Assembly: GCA_932521025.1 (NCBI GenBank)
Contig: OW051468.1
Coordinates: 6,572,064-6,636,063 of the forward strand
DNA: 64,000 bases
Reading direction: 5' to 3'
Source of the DNA: Oscheius onirici
Lineage: Eukaryota > Nematoda > Chromadorea > Rhabditida > Rhabditidae
In this document: piece after piece, positions 1 through 10,375 of the stretch
How positions within the stretch are numbered: the first letter of the stretch is position 1
How the letters are laid out: every line of letters begins with the position of its first letter
Program-made: the position numbers and the translations under genes
The notes under the pieces: generated by a model
Seen by the model: only the letters and a program-made list of their open reading frames with translations
What the model was told of the DNA's origin: nothing
Databases searched by the model: none

Positions 1-3000
1 CTGGGCGTCGATATAGTAGGCTCCCATCCATTCGATAACTTCCAGATTGGAGGGAAAATATCGATAGCTCTGAATCTGTATTTAGGGAGGCTTCAAAAGA
101 ACGAACGTCATAATTGCACTGGAAGGCCTGAGTCTTGTCGCCTTCTCGATCGTAGATGGCTGCCAAATGGGCTAATATGGCTGGATCGGAAGGAGCAAGA
201 CTGTTGGCTTGACTGTAGAGTTCAATGGCTTGGGCTGTGTCTTCCATGCTCTCATATCTGGAAACACTGTCTTTACAGAAGGGAGCTGAGCTTTATATCA
301 TGCTGAACTCTAGCAGGGTTCAAGAGTACAGTGCTGTAAGAAATTGTCTGAAGTTCCGTAAATGTAGTCATGAAGAAAGTTCGATCCCAACTTGACACGT
401 AATTTCTGGTCGAGAATCCTAATTGTTGCAAAGAGCTCCTAACAAAAACAAAACTTTTCAAAAGTTTGCTGATTGCTCAATAAAGAAACTTTTCTAAAAG
501 TTTCTAAGCAAACATCGAAACTTGAAAGGTTATCCATAAAAAAAGCACAATTAGGAACTGCAAAACATATAAAAGGCGAGCGATTCTGCAGAGAAACCAA
601 AACTTCCATCGGATCGCCATGGCCACTGTTCCCCCCGGAGACATCGCTACCCAGCCCGGCACCAAGATCGTCTTCAACGCGCCCTACGATGACAAGCACA
701 CCTACCACATCAAGATCGTCAATTCCTCTGCTCGTCGCATTGGATGGGCCATCAAGACCACCAACATGAAGCGTCTCGGCGTCGATCCTGCCTGCGGCTG
801 TCTCGATCCCAAGGAAGCTACTCTGATGGCTGTCAGCTGCGATGCTTTCGCCTTCGGCCAAGAGGACACCAACAACGACCGCATCACCATCGAGTGGACC
901 AATACTCCGGACGGGGCTGCCAAGCAGTTCCGCCGCGAGTGGTTCCAGGGAGATGGAATGGTCCGTCGCAAGAACCTCCCCATCGAGTACAACCCTTGAA
1001 ATAAAGTAGTTGGGAGACTGTTTTCTTCTTTCTTTCCGCATGGATCTTCTTTCCTCTTGTACTAGTTGCTGCTTCAAGTTTTCTTGAGTAGTCTCAAGTT
1101 TTCAAGTTTTCTTGAGTAGTTTTCTTGACAACGGTAGTTCTAATAGTGATTGATTTCTGATCTACTCGAACTACTCTGGGATTGATGTGTACACAGAGAG
1201 TTCTTACTCGACCTATTCTGGAAGCCTATCCAATTGGATACTTCCAGTGATTGCTTGCTTAAGTTTAAGTTTAAGTTTATTTTGACGGAATCGAGGGGTA
1301 CCATGTAGAAACAGTAGTTTCTTCGAATCCTTCGCCGCTCTCAGGTCTCGACCACTGCCCAGTTTCTTCTCATCCAGGAGGTGACGTCCTGACCGAGTCG
1401 TGAAGACATCTTCTTGATTGAAGTTGTCTTCTTGTTCGGGTAGACGGCTGCTTGACTTGGTGGAATCACTGTAGAGACGAGCATCGTCGGCGGAGCCGTG
1501 AGTGTTGACTTGACAATCCCGCTGTGTCGCAGTTCTGGGATTGGAATCCTCTTCTTTCCACAGTAGATTCTGGCCTTCGTAGAATCGCTGAGGAGCGCTT
1601 GAGGAAGCACTCGCACAGCTTGTGAAAATAAAAGCAATTGATTGCTTGCTTGCGTGACCCTTTCCGACAACGCAGCCCACCCATTAGTAGAAAGTAAACA
1701 AACTAGACAAAAACCCACATTGCAGCCAGCTGGCAGATCACTTGAACATTGTTCAGCAAGATGTTGTTCAGCTTGTAGAAGCAGTCCAAAGCCTGCTCCA
1801 CCTTCTCTTGCCTACGACAGAGCAAGCCCATATTGTAGAGAGCTTGCACACAAGCCGCATCGTTGCTCAGCGCTTCTCTGTACTGTGCGTAAGCCTTGTC
1901 CAGATCACCTCTCAAAAAAGCCACATTTCCCGCGTTGACCAGTGCATTGGCATTGTAATGGTCGAGTGAGAGGGCCTGATCCGCGTAGTTTTCAGCATCA
2001 GCCAGAGCATCTCCTCCTTGCTGAAAAGCATCAGGTTTGAGTGAGGGTTGAACCAGTACCAGTAGACAGATCATGGAGAGATTGTTGGCAGCGGCTGTGG
2101 CAATCTTTGTGTCCTGTTGTCGAAAGACCTTCAAAACTTCCATCGCTCCCTCAATGTCCCCAGAACGGAGCAAATCACCGGCCTGTAAAGCTATTTTCGA
2201 ATATGATCGTAAATCAAAAGAGCACTTAACGCGCTGTGATTCAGAGCAACAGATGTCGTTTCAAACTTTCCAGAATCAATAGATCAACGACTTCGCTGAA
2301 CATCACTAAACTAAAAAAAACTAGCATCTTGAATGCCCGAAAGTTTGCCTGGAACATTCACTAACCTTGGTCATTTCGAGCTCTGTAGCCAAAGATGCAT
2401 GCACTGACTGCTTGATAGCCTCAACGCACCACTCGTAGCCGGAAGCGTAACTAAAAAAAATTTCAAAGACAAAAAGACTCCGATAGGGGCGAAAATTGTC
2501 AGCACTCTTTCGTCAGCTGAACTATATGTTCGTCATTGTCAGGGGAATCGAACCCACCCGCATTGGTTCGCAAACAACCGCACTGCCATTGCGCCATGTT
2601 GATACCAGTGAACACCCAAAGAGAGGGAGTTCAAATGGGGGAAAACTCACTCGCTTGCAATTGCAGGACTAATAATCTTCGCTGCCAAGAGAATGGCTCT
2701 TTCCGCCTGTCGTTTCTTATGTCTCTGCCACTGTCTTAGGGCGTCACTGCCCAGAACTTGACTCATCAAGACGTCGTCTCTCTCCTGAACAATACTGGTG
2801 CTTTTCGGCTTCTATTTGTATAGAAAAAAGGTTTGTAGTCTTCGTGATGCTCTGCAAAGCTGTAGGCTTTTAACTTTGTAGAACACCGCAAAACAGAAAC
2901 CATAATTCTCAACCCTGGAAATGACCTCGACCCACCTGTGTCCTGCTGTCATCTTCCTCTTCCAACTGGACATCTAACAATCGCTGAAAGCTGTCTCTCA

Positions 3001-4192
3001 TCTTCTCCGGATCGTCTAGACAGTAACATGTTAAAACTGAAAACATCCTGTTTGTATTTTGAACCTAACCCACCCAGATTCAGAGCAGAGTCCAGATCCT
3101 GTTCTTCGCTGCTACAGTGCTCGAATGTCGACAGAGCTTCGTCATAATTGCCCAACATGATGAACGCCACACCGATATTGTTCATGACCCTTAGCCTAGA
3201 CACATGTCCTATCGTTTGGTCTCGCACCCTACCTGGTTCTTTTCTGTATATTCGGAACCTGATCCAGACCCATTCGGTAGTACTTTATAGCTTTGTTGTA
3301 CTCTCTTTTCTTGAAGTAGATGTTCCCAATGTTGACCTTCAATCGACTGGCATTCGGAAACATCTTGTTCTTGACTATGAGTTCATAGGTATTCAAGGCT
3401 TCGTTCGCCATCTCATTGTTCGTATACTGTTGGGCCAGATTGAAGAGAACCGTGAAGGTCAAGTCCAGATTCATGCCCTCGACCAACTGATTCTGTTCTC
3501 GATGCTTGGCTACAGCTCGTTCACGCCGACCGGCCTCTTTGGCTTTTTCCAGCGACTCCTTGAAGTTCTTTCTCTCGGCCGCCATCACACTTTCCCTCAA
3601 CATATCCATCACCTTTTTCTCCTTCTCGACACACTTCCGTTCAGCTCTGTAAACATTCGATTCATCCACAACATTTGATTGACTTGTATCTTACGCTCGC
3701 ACGCCAAAGAATCGCATCACGAACATAATATCACTAGCAATAAGCTCCATACAGGTGTGGACCGAGCCAACTCACCCTTCTGCAGTAGAAGGATCGACAA
3801 TCTTCTCAGACTCACTGGCCATGATCTTGTTGGCGTAGGAACTGTATCCAGCTGCTCTGACAGCAGTCATTGGTCGAGCCGACTGCGCAGCCGAAGCTAT
3901 TCCTGCCGCCGTGCTCAGTCTTCCTGCTCTGGATATTGTCCCGTAAGAAGAGGCTGGAACCATTCCGGAAGGCGGTCTTCCTCCAGCAGTCGGCACTCGC
4001 AACTGACCAGCCGTTATTCCACCCGTCTATGAACTATTCGTGAAAAGTGTCTCAAAAACGAACCATTGGCCGTCGTCCATGCGAACTTCTGACTACAGCC
4101 TGCTGAAAAGAGCGGTCGTGCTGCAGATTCTGCGTATCGTATGCCGCGTCCACATGATCGAATCCCTCATACGGGTCGGCCATCATGCTCAT
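1..4192 (-). CDS. osm-5: IFT88 / OSM-5 intraflagellar transport TPR protein (3' end beyond window)
   Basis: Core IFT-B subunit needed to build sensory cilia. The start at 4192 reads [19 protein letters not shown]. Exons then continue leftward: a Gly/Ser/Arg region with [13 protein letters not shown] (about 3776-4040), an [12 protein letters not shown] block and TPR block (3233-3655), [17 protein letters not shown] (about 3200), a linker with [17 protein letters not shown] (about 2650-2810), a TPR exon (1719-2170), and after a 1461-bp intron (258-1718) [17 protein letters not shown] and [20 protein letters not shown]. The joins restore IFT88 order, for example QLAA-I-YESMED across the long intron and NYD-SYRYFP across a 37-nt intron (donor GTTCGT). 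Coding still runs at base 1, so the last TPRs lie outside. An X-box lies about 85-100 bp upstream, as expected of a DAF-19 target. The host intron carries an antisense MSP gene. I am confident of family and orthology; minor exon edges are approximate. Confidence 0.93.
568..574 (+). promoter_or_regulatory. TATA box of the nested MSP gene
   Basis: TATAAAA lies 45-51 bp upstream of the MSP ATG in an A-rich stretch inside the osm-5 intron. Position and sequence fit a compact self-sufficient promoter. No perfect WGATAR GATA-factor site was found close by; the nearest is GGATAA read on the minus strand near 529. Confidence 0.55.
619..999 (+). CDS. Major sperm protein (MSP), nested in an osm-5 intron
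   Basis: Complete intronless 126-residue MSP, the usual family length. It polymerises into filaments that drive crawling of nematode sperm and is also released as a signal for oocyte maturation. The sequence shows the family hallmarks [49 protein letters not shown] and the C-terminal [12 protein letters not shown]. The start is the first ATG and gives [14 protein letters not shown] box lies 45-51 bp upstream, and AATAAA (1000-1005) begins one base after the stop codon. The gene sits on the opposite strand within the 1461-bp osm-5 intron. Which MSP paralogue it is cannot be told. Confidence 0.97.
   Translation: MATVPPGDIATQPGTKIVFNAPYDDKHTYHIKIVNSSARRIGWAIKTTNMKRLGVDPACGCLDPKEATLMAVSCDAFAFGQEDTNNDRITIEWTNTPDGAAKQFRREWFQGDGMVRRKNLPIEYNP
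1072..1131. repeat. Short tandem repeat downstream of MSP
   Basis: The unit TCAAGTTTTCTTGAGTAGT occurs in full and partial tandem copies. Each unit contains TCAAG...CTTGA and could form a small hairpin. It lies just past the MSP poly(A) signal. No function is assigned. Confidence 0.5.
1425..1565 (-). mobile_element. Relic of an RTE-like retrotransposon 5' end in the osm-5 intron
   Basis: The reverse complement matches the start of the RTE-like element at 28.56-28.68 kb in two collinear blocks. One block contains GATTCCAATCCCAGAACTGC (about 1530). About 97 bp away is the block AAGTCAAGCAGCCGTCTACC (about 1450), corresponding to the element's AAGTCGACTACCCGTCTACT. The spacing is the same in both places. 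The open frames here (1213-1718, minus) are therefore read as transposon debris, not a gene. Confidence 0.6.
2533..2605 (-). pseudogene. tRNA-like sequence (tRNA pseudogene or SINE head) in an osm-5 intron
   Basis: On the minus strand there is an A-box-like TGGCGCAATGGC, a D-arm that pairs (GCGC with GTGC), and a B-box-like GGGTTCGATTCCCC with a partly paired T-arm. The acceptor stem does not pair (ATCAACA against GACAATG) and the anticodon stem has a mismatch. It is therefore a decayed tRNA or a tRNA-derived SINE head, not a working tRNA gene. Confidence 0.45.
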
Positions 4193-4275
4193 CAACTAGT
4201 GGTTTTGAATTAGAGGTAAAAACGAGCGGAAATACCGAAGATAATCCTCCTTTTACGGAAAACTGCCCGCCGCCG

Positions 4276-4289
4276 GTAGTCATAGCAAC
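4276..4289. promoter_or_regulatory. X-box (RFX/DAF-19 site) upstream of osm-5
   Basis: GTAGTCATAGCAAC is a 6-2-6 imperfect palindrome matching the RYYNYY-N1-3-RRNRAC X-box with one mismatch on either strand. Its edges are 84 and 97 bp upstream of the osm-5 start, inside the usual 60-200 bp window for ciliary genes. The right half-site is part of a perfect 9-bp inverted repeat (AGCAACGCG at 4284-4292, CGCGTTGCT at 4305-4313) that adds a further GTTGCT half-site. Binding is inferred from family knowledge. Confidence 0.7.
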
Positions 4290-4416
4290 GCGTCTGAATG
4301 CCGGCGCGTTGCTAGCACAAAAATGTTGATTACACCGTTTATTATGGGATCAAATCGAGAACTATCTAACAAAAAAATCAACAAAGTAGGAAACTGTACA
4401 ACAAGAGGGATTCCAA

Positions 4417-6612
4417 TTAAAGCTGGCCGGTGACGAACTCCTGGATGAGCTGAGGGACAGCGCTGTCAAAACCCACAATATCCAACATGCCTGGGTCATT
4501 TGGGTCAGCGATGGTGAAGCCTGGAAATTGTTTTTAAAAAAATTATTTTTAAAACAAAAAAGTTACCAGTGCTGGTCATTCCCATGACGATGAGCTTTGC
4601 ATCCTCGATTCCTGAGGCTTTGCGGTACTGCTGAAGAGCGTCGAAAGGTTTGACCTCTCCGGACCAGGTCTCGCAGTCGGTGAAGACGACAAAAACGTCA
4701 AACTTTTTGGCCCTTTCCTTGGCCCAGAGCATCGGGAGAGCACAGTCAGTCGATCCGAAGCTCATTCTGTCCACGTGATTTTCAATCTTCTGGATGTCCC
4801 AGCTGGCGTCGAATGGGAGCTCGGTTAATTTGTCGCAGAAGGCCACACATTCGTAGTCCTTTTCGGTCTTGAGACTAACGAGTGAGAGAGCAGCGCTGGC
4901 AGTTCGACAGGAGAGGGCAGTGTTGGCAATTCGGGAACACATGCTGCCGGAGACGTCATAGGCAAAGCACAAGCGTTTTCCAGTCGGTGGGGCGTTCTTG
5001 AACGACTTGTAGAAGGCTTCCTCGAGAGCTGCGTCGATTTTTGGATTGACCTGCCAAGACAGCTTGCCCTTCTCTCCTTTGCCTTCCTGGTAGACGGTTT
5101 TGGCCAGGAGAACGGTGATAGGGTGGATTTTGGCCTTGGAAAGCTCATCCTCACTAGTCAGCTTCTTCACAATCTTGTCGGTGTACTCGCTGAAAATCGA
5201 GAGTTGAGATAAACTGAACAAAATTCTAGATCCAAGATCTAAATCTGGCGGCCAGAGAAAAAAAAACAGTAAAAACGACTTACTCGTTGAGTGCCTCGAT
5301 AGCACTGAGCTTTGCAAGATTTCTGATCATGGCCGTCATGGGCATCTGATCGAGAAGAGCCCGCCAGACAGGGACGGAATTGAGATGTTCGGTCGGAATG
5401 TGCTCTCGGACCAGGCGATACTCCTTGATGGCCTTGACGACGTCGTCCACGCTGCTCTCAGCAGTCAGACCGACAGCTGCCTCAACCAGATTCAGAGCCT
5501 TGCTGGTCATCTCGTTTTCCAGAGTCGTGAGCGAATACTTGCTCTCCGGGTCTTCAGCATCCCACTGCTCCTTGTCCAGCTTTCTCTTTCTCGTTTCCAG
5601 CTTTCCTAAAAATTACTCAATTAGATAAAGTGTCAAAAGTCAAGTACGGACCTTTGACAACGAATCTGTACAGCTGCTCTACCTCCAGACTGTGATCGGC
5701 GGTGAATACACTCTCTCGGGGAGTGGGGTGTGAAAGACGGAAGAGATCTCTGTGCGTATAGCCTTCGCGGCTTTTATACTTGGTCAGAAGCATGGCCAGC
5801 TGTTCTGGGCTTTTGGAGGCATACCAGTGGTTGACGGTGTTTCTCATCAGACGTCCCCATCCAGTCGATCCCTTCTTGTCCTTTCGGGTAGCCACAGGCT
5901 GTTTAGGCGTCACACCAGTCTCCTCAGAAATCAGTTCGCAGTACTTGACGAACATGAAAAGATGAGTCGGGATGCGACAGACCTTAATTTATGTGTTTAA
6001 TTAACAAAAAAAACTATAATTACCTCGTTAACAAGATACATGGCAGCTCGCTGAAGAGCTATTTTGTACTCGTAGAAAATCTTCGAATCGCCTTGTTCCT
6101 TGCTCTTCAGAGTATGGAAATCCTTGACCTGATAGCGGGCACAAAGAGCCAGAGCAAAAATGACGGGCTGCTGTTTCGGATTTCTGCCGGCCAGGGAAAT
6201 TTCGCGAATTTCTCGAAGAAGAACGTCTCCCAGTCCCTTGTCAATGATCTCCTTCATCGCATCCAAATTCTCAAGCTTCAAATCCTCCTCCTTTGTGTAA
6301 TAGGTGCCGCCAGACGTTCCAAGAATCAAAAAGCGTCGAATTCGCATCTCGTCGGAGACTTTGAACACGAATCCTCCGGCGTTATTTTTGACCTAAAATG
6401 ATGTTATACATAAAATTAAACAAAAAAGCATACCTCATCTTCGCGAGTCTGAATCATCTGTCTCGGGAGACGATCCTCAATTTCGAGATTAGCCAATCCA
6501 GCCTCGACCAAAGTCTCGCGATATCGTCTAGCGACACTGAAAAATTGTTTTTTGAAGGATTAAAAATAACTTACTTTTCAATATCCTGCTCGTTGTTCCC
6601 GAAAATGTTCAT
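4417..6612 (-). CDS. rop-1: Ro60 / TROVE-domain RNA-binding protein
   Basis: Ro60 binds misfolded small RNAs and Y RNAs in RNA quality control. Seven exons can be read: MNIFGNNEQDIEK (6574-6612), RYRETLVEAGLANLEIEDRL (about 6432-6537), NNAGGFVFKVSDEMRIRRFL onward (about 6023-6392), VCRIPTHLFMFVKYCEL onward (about 5650-5985), LETRKRKLDKEQWD to SAIEALNE (5281-5607), a vWA-type exon (about 4567-5190) and a last exon ending GFTIADPNDPGMLDIVGFD to FVTGQL (4417-4502). The MIDAS-like motif is DVSGS, with downstream FTDCETWSGE. Total length is about 620-630 residues, close to the worm family. It is on the same strand as osm-5, 225 bp upstream of that gene's start. Because an X-box lies between them, they are probably transcribed separately. 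Confidence 0.95.
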
Positions 6613-7461
6613 TTTCCGGAAAATATTCGACTGTATTGAAGGAAAAAGTGAGCGAAGGGAGGAAAAGACCGAATGGCGCCCATAGAGGGGCGGGTCACCA
6701 GTGGCCCGCAAAGCGGTGCAACATTTCGAAAGATTACGAGTGAGATATTAGGAAAGTTTCTCCAAGCGAGAAGAATAAAGATGCCACAACATTGCAGGAT
6801 ATTTTGAAAATTGTTTTTCTTAGGAAGGCTGGCACAATATGTGGCAAAGTTTGGAAATGAACAATATAGGAAGGAATCGATATGCGGTTTCCATTGGTGA
6901 AGGTTGCCAACTAACGCGTTTTCGACACGGAAACCGCGTCATTTTTGTTCGCTCGAACAATGAAGATAACATGCAAACAAACTAGAAGAAAAATGTCAGC
7001 GCGTCGATTCTCAGCCGCGGCGAAATGTCGTAAATAATCATGAGTCAGCTTCGAAAAACATCAAAAGGTCAAAATCCTGTACATCGACAAAAAGAGGGAA
7101 AGAATAAATCGTTTATTGACGCAGTAGACACAAAATGAGATAAACTAATGTACGTGAGAGGGGGTAGACATGGCTGACGGGCCGGGCTTTTCAGGCGCGG
7201 GGAAATTTTTGGAAATAAGGGGTGTTTTTGACGAAAATGTGCATTTTTCGTCATTTTTTAGTAAATAAGTTCAGCAAAGTATAACACTATTATTATTCAT
7301 TGATTTCGTTCTAGAATGCGCTATGGTCCATTTCCAACGAAGAGCGGCACCCCTGTTTGCGCACCAATTTGAAATTTCGTGGCTAAATCCGATTTTTTTT
7401 TCCATGAGCATGCATGTGCGCTGGACCGGATCGGTCCGTTCCACCCGCCGCCATTGAAAAA
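6613..7461. other. Intergenic, upstream of rop-1
   Basis: No convincing gene. The one structure noted is a 9-bp perfect inverted repeat, GCGGTTTCC (near 6880) and GGAAACCGC (near 6932), enclosing about 40 bases. It could be a small structured RNA or chance. The stretch is AT-rich with a few CpG-rich patches. Confidence 0.4.
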
Positions 7462-7671
7462 ATGGACCGGACTGGCGCGATTTTCCTCCTCGTCGCTGCT
7501 ACTCTCGCAACTGTCGGGCGTCTCGGAAGAGCTGATTTCGTGTCTAACCGGCTTCTTTTCGATTTCCGTCTTGTTTTTGGGCAGCTCGAAGAAAAGGCGA
7601 GATCTCCGAGAAAGCCCTTCTGTGGGAGCGCCACAACGAAAATTCCAACGATTCCAACACCATCGCGATAA
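7462..7671 (+). CDS. Possible small secreted peptide (69 aa), unrecognised
   Basis: An ATG opens a 69-residue frame with a hydrophobic leader (AIFLLVAATLATVG followed by a small/basic region) that could be a signal peptide. The remainder is basic with one Cys and matches nothing I know. No splice sites, no poly(A) signal close to the stop and no homologue are apparent. It could be a chance frame in promoter sequence, so confidence is low. Confidence 0.2.
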   Translation: MDRTGAIFLLVAATLATVGRLGRADFVSNRLLFDFRLVFGQLEEKARSPRKPFCGSATTKIPTIPTPSR

Positions 7672-7689
7672 ACGAACGAATCAGATCAT

Positions 7690-8965
7690 TAGGGATTTAG
7701 GCGATTATTTTGTTTTGCTTGGGCGCTTCTTCTTCGAACACGGTATGCGGATAGCGAGTTGTCCAAGTAGAAAGATTAAAGAAACTAAAAAAATCTTTCT
7801 GATAGTTTACAGAAATTGATTTACTAGGGAGGCGTAGCAGTCCTTCGTAATTGTGGACGAAAGGGTATACAAGGACCTGAAATCCATTCTCATCTGTTAC
7901 CATACAATTGCCTAGAATTATGTATTTGTCTCTTACTATCTCTGACAAGTTTCTTCTAGCGTCTGTCGTTGTCTGTCCCTGCCCCTCTGAATAATCAAAA
8001 AACTCAGTCTGTAAAACTGTACAAATTTGTTCCTAAGAAACTTTCAGCATGAATTTGTAGGATAGAACGATAAAACCTCAATGAATTTGACCCCCGTGAC
8101 CATGGTACCAGCCGCCAGACGACACCAAAGTGGCTCCTTTTTGTTTTTCCTGCATAGGTGAATTGCGAAGAGAAAGAAGGAGTAGAACAGTGGTCGATAT
8201 GAACTGAATACACTTTGAGAATGAAAAGCAAGCCATCTACCAAAGCAAAACCAGTAAAAGAATCCAATTCGAACCTCCCGATTATCTGAAGATCTTCTGG
8301 ATTGTGCAATAACGACGACTCTTTGAGGACACATCTTTTTCTTTTAAGTAATGTTTCTGTCACGCAATTAGTGAGCTGTCCGCCAAGATACAAAAAAGTT
8401 TCTAAATGTTTTTCATTTGTTTTTTTATCTGTGGAAACTGTCATACTAGGTAAACGTAGAAGTCCGGCATAATTGAAGGTGAAGGGAAGTACAAAAAGCT
8501 GAAAAGAAATGTATTTGACTCCCGTTTAAGTAACTTCCAGCAAGGCCAAGAGGTGCGTAGAACTTTACCACTGCGTTTTTATGGTGTTGCGTTTTGGCCT
8601 AAAAAACGATAATTGGTGATGCTACAAATAACCACATCAAAAAATCTGAGTCCCGTAAGAATGGTACCGCCAGCTACCGAAGAGACCGCAAATTCTACTC
8701 TTTGAGGTAGCTTCCTATCTTCCCTTTCGATTGAAAGAGAAGAATCATGGTACTGACAAATTATATTCGGTTTGATTAGGTAAGGTAAATAAATTACCAA
8801 AAAAGGACTGACAAGTGAATCCCAGCGAATCTCGAAAGACTACAGTTATTTTTTTCCCATCTTTTATGAGATCTGAAAATGCTGAGGATTCTTTCTAGGC
8901 AACTTACTTTCATACTCCACTAGAAGATCGCGTAGTCGCTTCCGACTCATTGCTTTATAATGGGA
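7690..8965 (-). pseudogene. Decayed or mis-modelled gene with two copies of a TGLRF-type domain, unrecognised
   Basis: On the minus strand a first exon reads MSRKRLRDLLVEYE (8903-8952), followed by a 35-nt intron and KKITVVFRDSLGFTCQSFF. Two diverged copies of one module follow. Copy one has LPQRVEFAVSSVAGGTILTG (about 8660-8720) with LRFFDV, then VKFYAPLGLAGSYLNGSQIH and VLPFTFNYAGLLRLPS (about 8460). Copy two has CPQRVVVIAQ (8310-8340), AAGTMVTGVKFIEV (about 8100) and VYPFVHNYEGLLRLPS (about 7840). The repeated GT-(I/M)-(L/V)-TG-(L/V)-(R/K)-F and GLLRLPS motifs cannot be chance. I could not join every piece in frame, because stops fall between modules. Either it is a decaying gene or I missed introns. 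The family is not recognised. Confidence 0.4.
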
Positions 8966-9539
8966 CTATGGAAAAATAGACTTTGCACAGCATCAGAGAA
9001 TACATCAACATAAAGATATGTGAACAATGAATAAATGTTGCCTGCTCTCTTCAACATATAACTCCCCTCTCCTTATGATTAAAGTAGGGAGGTGCTTATT
9101 CCGTAAAATAATCTCGTTCACTCCTCTATCTAAAAAAAATCCATAAAAACTGACAAGAAAAACTGTTTATCAGTGGTGCCACACGATTTAAAGCATCTTA
9201 TCGGCCTGGGGTCCGACTGCCAATTGCTACCAGACGCGCTCTCATTGACCGTGACCTTGTCTCGGAAAAGATCCTCATCCATTTTCGTCCTAGTCTTAGT
9301 TGAAACGGGGGTGAGTCAACGGTATGGAAACGTATCGAAACACCCGATTGACTCATTGTTTACAGCTATACATCGATTTCTGCAAAGAAACACAATCCGT
9401 TCACAGCCTCTCTCCTCGACCCATATCTTTCGACCATCTCTTGTCGTCGACCTTTTTTCCGGGTCTATCCTCTGCCAACCATTCTTTTTGAACACTTCCA
9501 GACGCTTCTTTGTTCCCCACCCAACCCACTTTAAAGAAA

Positions 9540-10218
9540 ATGAGCATCGAAGGAAAGTGGAATCTGGACAAGTCGGAGAACTTCGAAGAATACATGAAGG
9601 AGGTCGGAGTGAATTTTTTGACCCGCAAGGCCGCTGCCAACATCAAGAACTCTCTTGTTATCAAGGTAATTCAGAAGTACAGCCCTTTAAGTTCCTCTAT
9701 TAGGTTAACGGGAACAAGTGGGAGGTTGCCCAGCTGTCAACTTTCAAGAACACCGAGCTCAACTTCACTCTGGACGAGGAGTTTGATGAGACGACTCCCG
9801 ATGGTCGCAAGATGAAGACCAAGATCTACAAGGACGGAGACAAGCTGGTTCAGAGCCAGAAGGCAGTCAAGGTGAGTGTTATTTGGATAGTAAGAAAAGG
9901 GAAGAAACTTTGAAAAAAATGTAGTTCCCTGACCTTTCTTCCTTCCTCTTCCTCCGACCGGCATTTCTGGTACGCAGACTGAACTTTTCGATCATGATAT
10001 GTTCTGCAACCCTGTAGCCGCTCATCTGCTCTGCATCTTACCAAAACATGCTGTAAAACAAAACTCTGTACCAATTTTGATCTATGTTACCATCTCGATT
10101 TCAGGATGGCGAGAAGGACTCCGTCATCGAGCGATTCCTCGAGGGAGATCGTCTCGTCTGTGTGCTCAAGGTCGTCGGAACCAACGTTGTTAGCCGTCGT
10201 GAATACGTCCGTGCCTAA
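9540..10218 (+). CDS. Intracellular fatty-acid-binding protein (LBP family)
   Basis: A roughly 136-residue beta-barrel lipid carrier with no signal peptide, so cytosolic or nuclear. Three exons: 9540-9665 (MSIEGKWNLDKSENFEEYMK, the GKW/NFEEY signature), 9704-9871 (KWEVAQLSTFKNTELNFTLD, with DETTPDGR) and 10105-10218 (ERFLEGDRLVCVLKVVGTN to VSRREYVRA). GRK followed by a C-terminal VSRREY gives the basic residues that usually hold the fatty-acid carboxylate. Introns are 38 and 233 bp with GT-AG ends. AATAAA at 10244-10249 is the probable poly(A) signal. A same-strand gene begins 158 bp further on and may share the transcript. Confidence 0.95.
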
Positions 10219-10243
10219 ATCTCTATTCATGATCTGATAAGAG

Positions 10244-10324
10244 CTAATAAAGTTGTCTTTTCTCCAGTTTTGAGTCTTTTGACTTGTTAGATGACTTCTG
10301 GAAGGATTAGAGTGACTTGTTCAG
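10244..10324 (+). promoter_or_regulatory. Intercistronic region with poly(A) signal, U-rich run and trans-splice acceptor
   Basis: After the FABP stop comes AATAAA, then a pyrimidine-rich stretch (TTGTCTTTTCTCC near 10252, and GTCTTTTGACTTG). An acceptor-like TTGTTCAG ends at 10324, about 75 bp past the poly(A) signal and 52 bp before the next ATG. This is the layout of nematode operon junctions resolved by SL2-type trans-splicing. Confidence 0.5.
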
Positions 10325-10375
10325 ACAAGAAACCAGCAACTCTTGAGTCAGTCCAATCAAGAATCGCCTGCAAAG

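Noticed and set aside
1213-1718. Minus-strand frames of 125-155 codons in the osm-5 intron
   Set aside because: They overlap an RTE relic, have no start context or splice partners and resemble no protein apart from the transposon-related stretch.
2533-2605. Functional tRNA gene
   Set aside because: The acceptor stem does not pair and the anticodon stem has a mismatch.
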